NCBI GenBank assembly: GCA_017958365.1
Contig: JAGDCV010000040.1
Span: forward strand, 1-43,017
Direction of reading: 5' to 3'
Source of the DNA: Clostridiales bacterium
Lineage (GTDB): Bacteria > Bacillota > Clostridia > Saccharofermentanales > Saccharofermentanaceae
DNA: 43,017 bases
Made by a program: the position numbers and the translations under genes. The notes below the pieces were generated by a model. It was not told the DNA's origin, did not search any database, and worked only from the letters and a program-made list of their open reading frames with translations. Below, piece by piece: positions 42,440 to 43,017 of the stretch (positions are counted from its first letter, which is position 1; each line of letters begins with the position of its first letter).

Positions 42440-43017
42440 AACTCGATTCTTCTCCCTTTACGGTCAGAACCATCGTCATCACCATGATCGTTCTTTCTGT
42501 TTCTGTTTCCGTTAAAACCGCCGTTTCTTCTCTCACGGTTAGGTCTGTTCTCACGTCTTCTGGGCTCCTCTTCAACATAGCCCTCAGGCTTGGGGAGGCA
42601 GTCACGGATGGAAAGATTGAGTCTTCCCTGATTATCGATCTCGATAAGCTTAACGTGAACCTGATCACCCTCGTGGAGCACATCCTCAACCTTATCTACT
42701 CTGTTCCAAGCGAGCTTGGAGATATGAACGAGACCTTCCTTACCGGGCAGGAACTCAACGAATGCACCGAAGTCCATAAGTCTTGTTACAACACCATCGA
42801 ACTCCTCACCTACTTCAGGATCAGCGATGATGCCGTTGATGATCTTCTGAGCCTTATCGGCAGCTTCCATGTCAGGTGTGGAGATATAAAGCTTACCGGA
42901 ATCCTCGATGTTGATGTCAGCGCCTGTATCAGCAATGATCTTGTTGATAACCTTTCCGCCGGAACCGATAACCTCACGGATCTTATCAACAGGGATCTGC
43001 ATGGAGATGATCCTGGG
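42436..43017 (-). CDS. pnp: Polyribonucleotide nucleotidyltransferase, C-terminal part
   Basis: Phosphorolytic 3'-5' exoribonuclease. Only the last roughly 193 residues lie in the window; the gene continues past the right edge. The KH domain (VDKIREVIGSGGKVINKI) and S1 domain (FDGVVTRLMDFGAFVEFLPGKEGLVHISKL) are intact. The protein ends in an Arg/Asn/Asp-rich, disordered tail of about 45 residues (from PKPEGYVEEEP onward) with a mixed basic-acidic character. It leads the pnp-ymdB-lspA-rluD run on this strand. Confidence 0.97.
   Translation of the reverse strand, partial: PRIISMQIPVDKIREVIGSGGKVINKIIADTGADINIEDSGKLYISTPDMEAADKAQKIINGIIADPEVGEEFDGVVTRLMDFGAFVEFLPGKEGLVHISKLAWNRVDKVEDVLHEGDQVHVKLIEIDNQGRLNLSIRDCLPKPEGYVEEEPRRRENRPNRERRNGGFNGNRNRKNDHGDDDGSDRKGRRIEF

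Noticed and set aside
1..43017. CRISPR arrays, tRNA/rRNA/tmRNA genes, insertion sequences, prophage or toxin-antitoxin modules
   Set aside because: No repeat-spacer pattern, no cloverleaf-like sequence, no transposase or integrase motifs and no terminal repeats were seen; all space is filled by housekeeping-type genes.

Overview
The window looks like a core-genome segment of a Gram-positive anaerobe of the Clostridia (Firmicutes/Bacillota), most likely a gut or rumen lineage; genus cannot be decided from this sequence alone. Pointers are a PyrR-type pyr attenuator, a dihydroorotate dehydrogenase of the PyrD/PyrK (1B) type, a single-chain PurL-PurQ FGAM synthase, FeoA-FeoA-FeoB with the small Cys-rich FeoB partner, strong AGGAGG-type ribosome sites, and the pnp-ymdB-lspA-rluD and phoH-pgpH-ybeY-era-recO order. 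No rRNA, tRNA, CRISPR array, insertion sequence or prophage gene was seen, and no stretch over 300 bases lacks a gene.

Layout. 1-17353 runs on the + strand: the 3' end of pckA with its terminator; an aromatic-acid-exporter-like membrane protein; a compact pyrimidine operon pyrR-pyrB-pyrC-pyrF-pyrK-pyrD-pyrE behind a readable PyrR attenuator; an acyl-CoA synthetase, tldD, pmbA/tldE and metY; a Ser-rich lipoprotein; and an iron operon feoA-feoA-feoB-small partner with a DtxR-like operator and a clear terminator. 17532-31339 runs on the - strand: class IV aminotransferase, htpG (interrupted by an in-frame amber codon), purL, rsmA, a 37-codon ORF, zapA, a U32 protein, dut, a membrane-anchored alpha/beta-hydrolase-fold protein, tsaD, smpB and a VanZ-like protein. 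31419-33803 (+) holds one nuclease-helicase. 33804-43017 (-) holds pnp (3' end), ymdB, lspA, rluD, phoH, a PgpH-type HD phosphodiesterase, a YbeY-Era fusion, recO and an SLC45-like MFS transporter.

The pyr genes encode every step of UMP synthesis after carbamoyl phosphate; the fifth-step enzyme sits in the normal pyrE place but has a degenerate PRPP loop. The phoH-to-recO block is an RNA/ribosome-maturation cluster in which YbeY and Era are one polypeptide and the dgkA and cdd genes often found between them are absent.

Points most worth a second look: the YbeY-Era fusion; the divergent PyrE; the amber codon in htpG; an in-frame UGA separating a 37-codon ORF from zapA; a hydrolase-fold protein that lacks the Ser and His of the triad; extended -10 promoters placed exactly six bases before the start codon of phoH and the helicase gene, which predicts leaderless mRNAs; and a fully pairable PyrR attenuator. 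I found no clearly new multi-gene defence or mobile system here.
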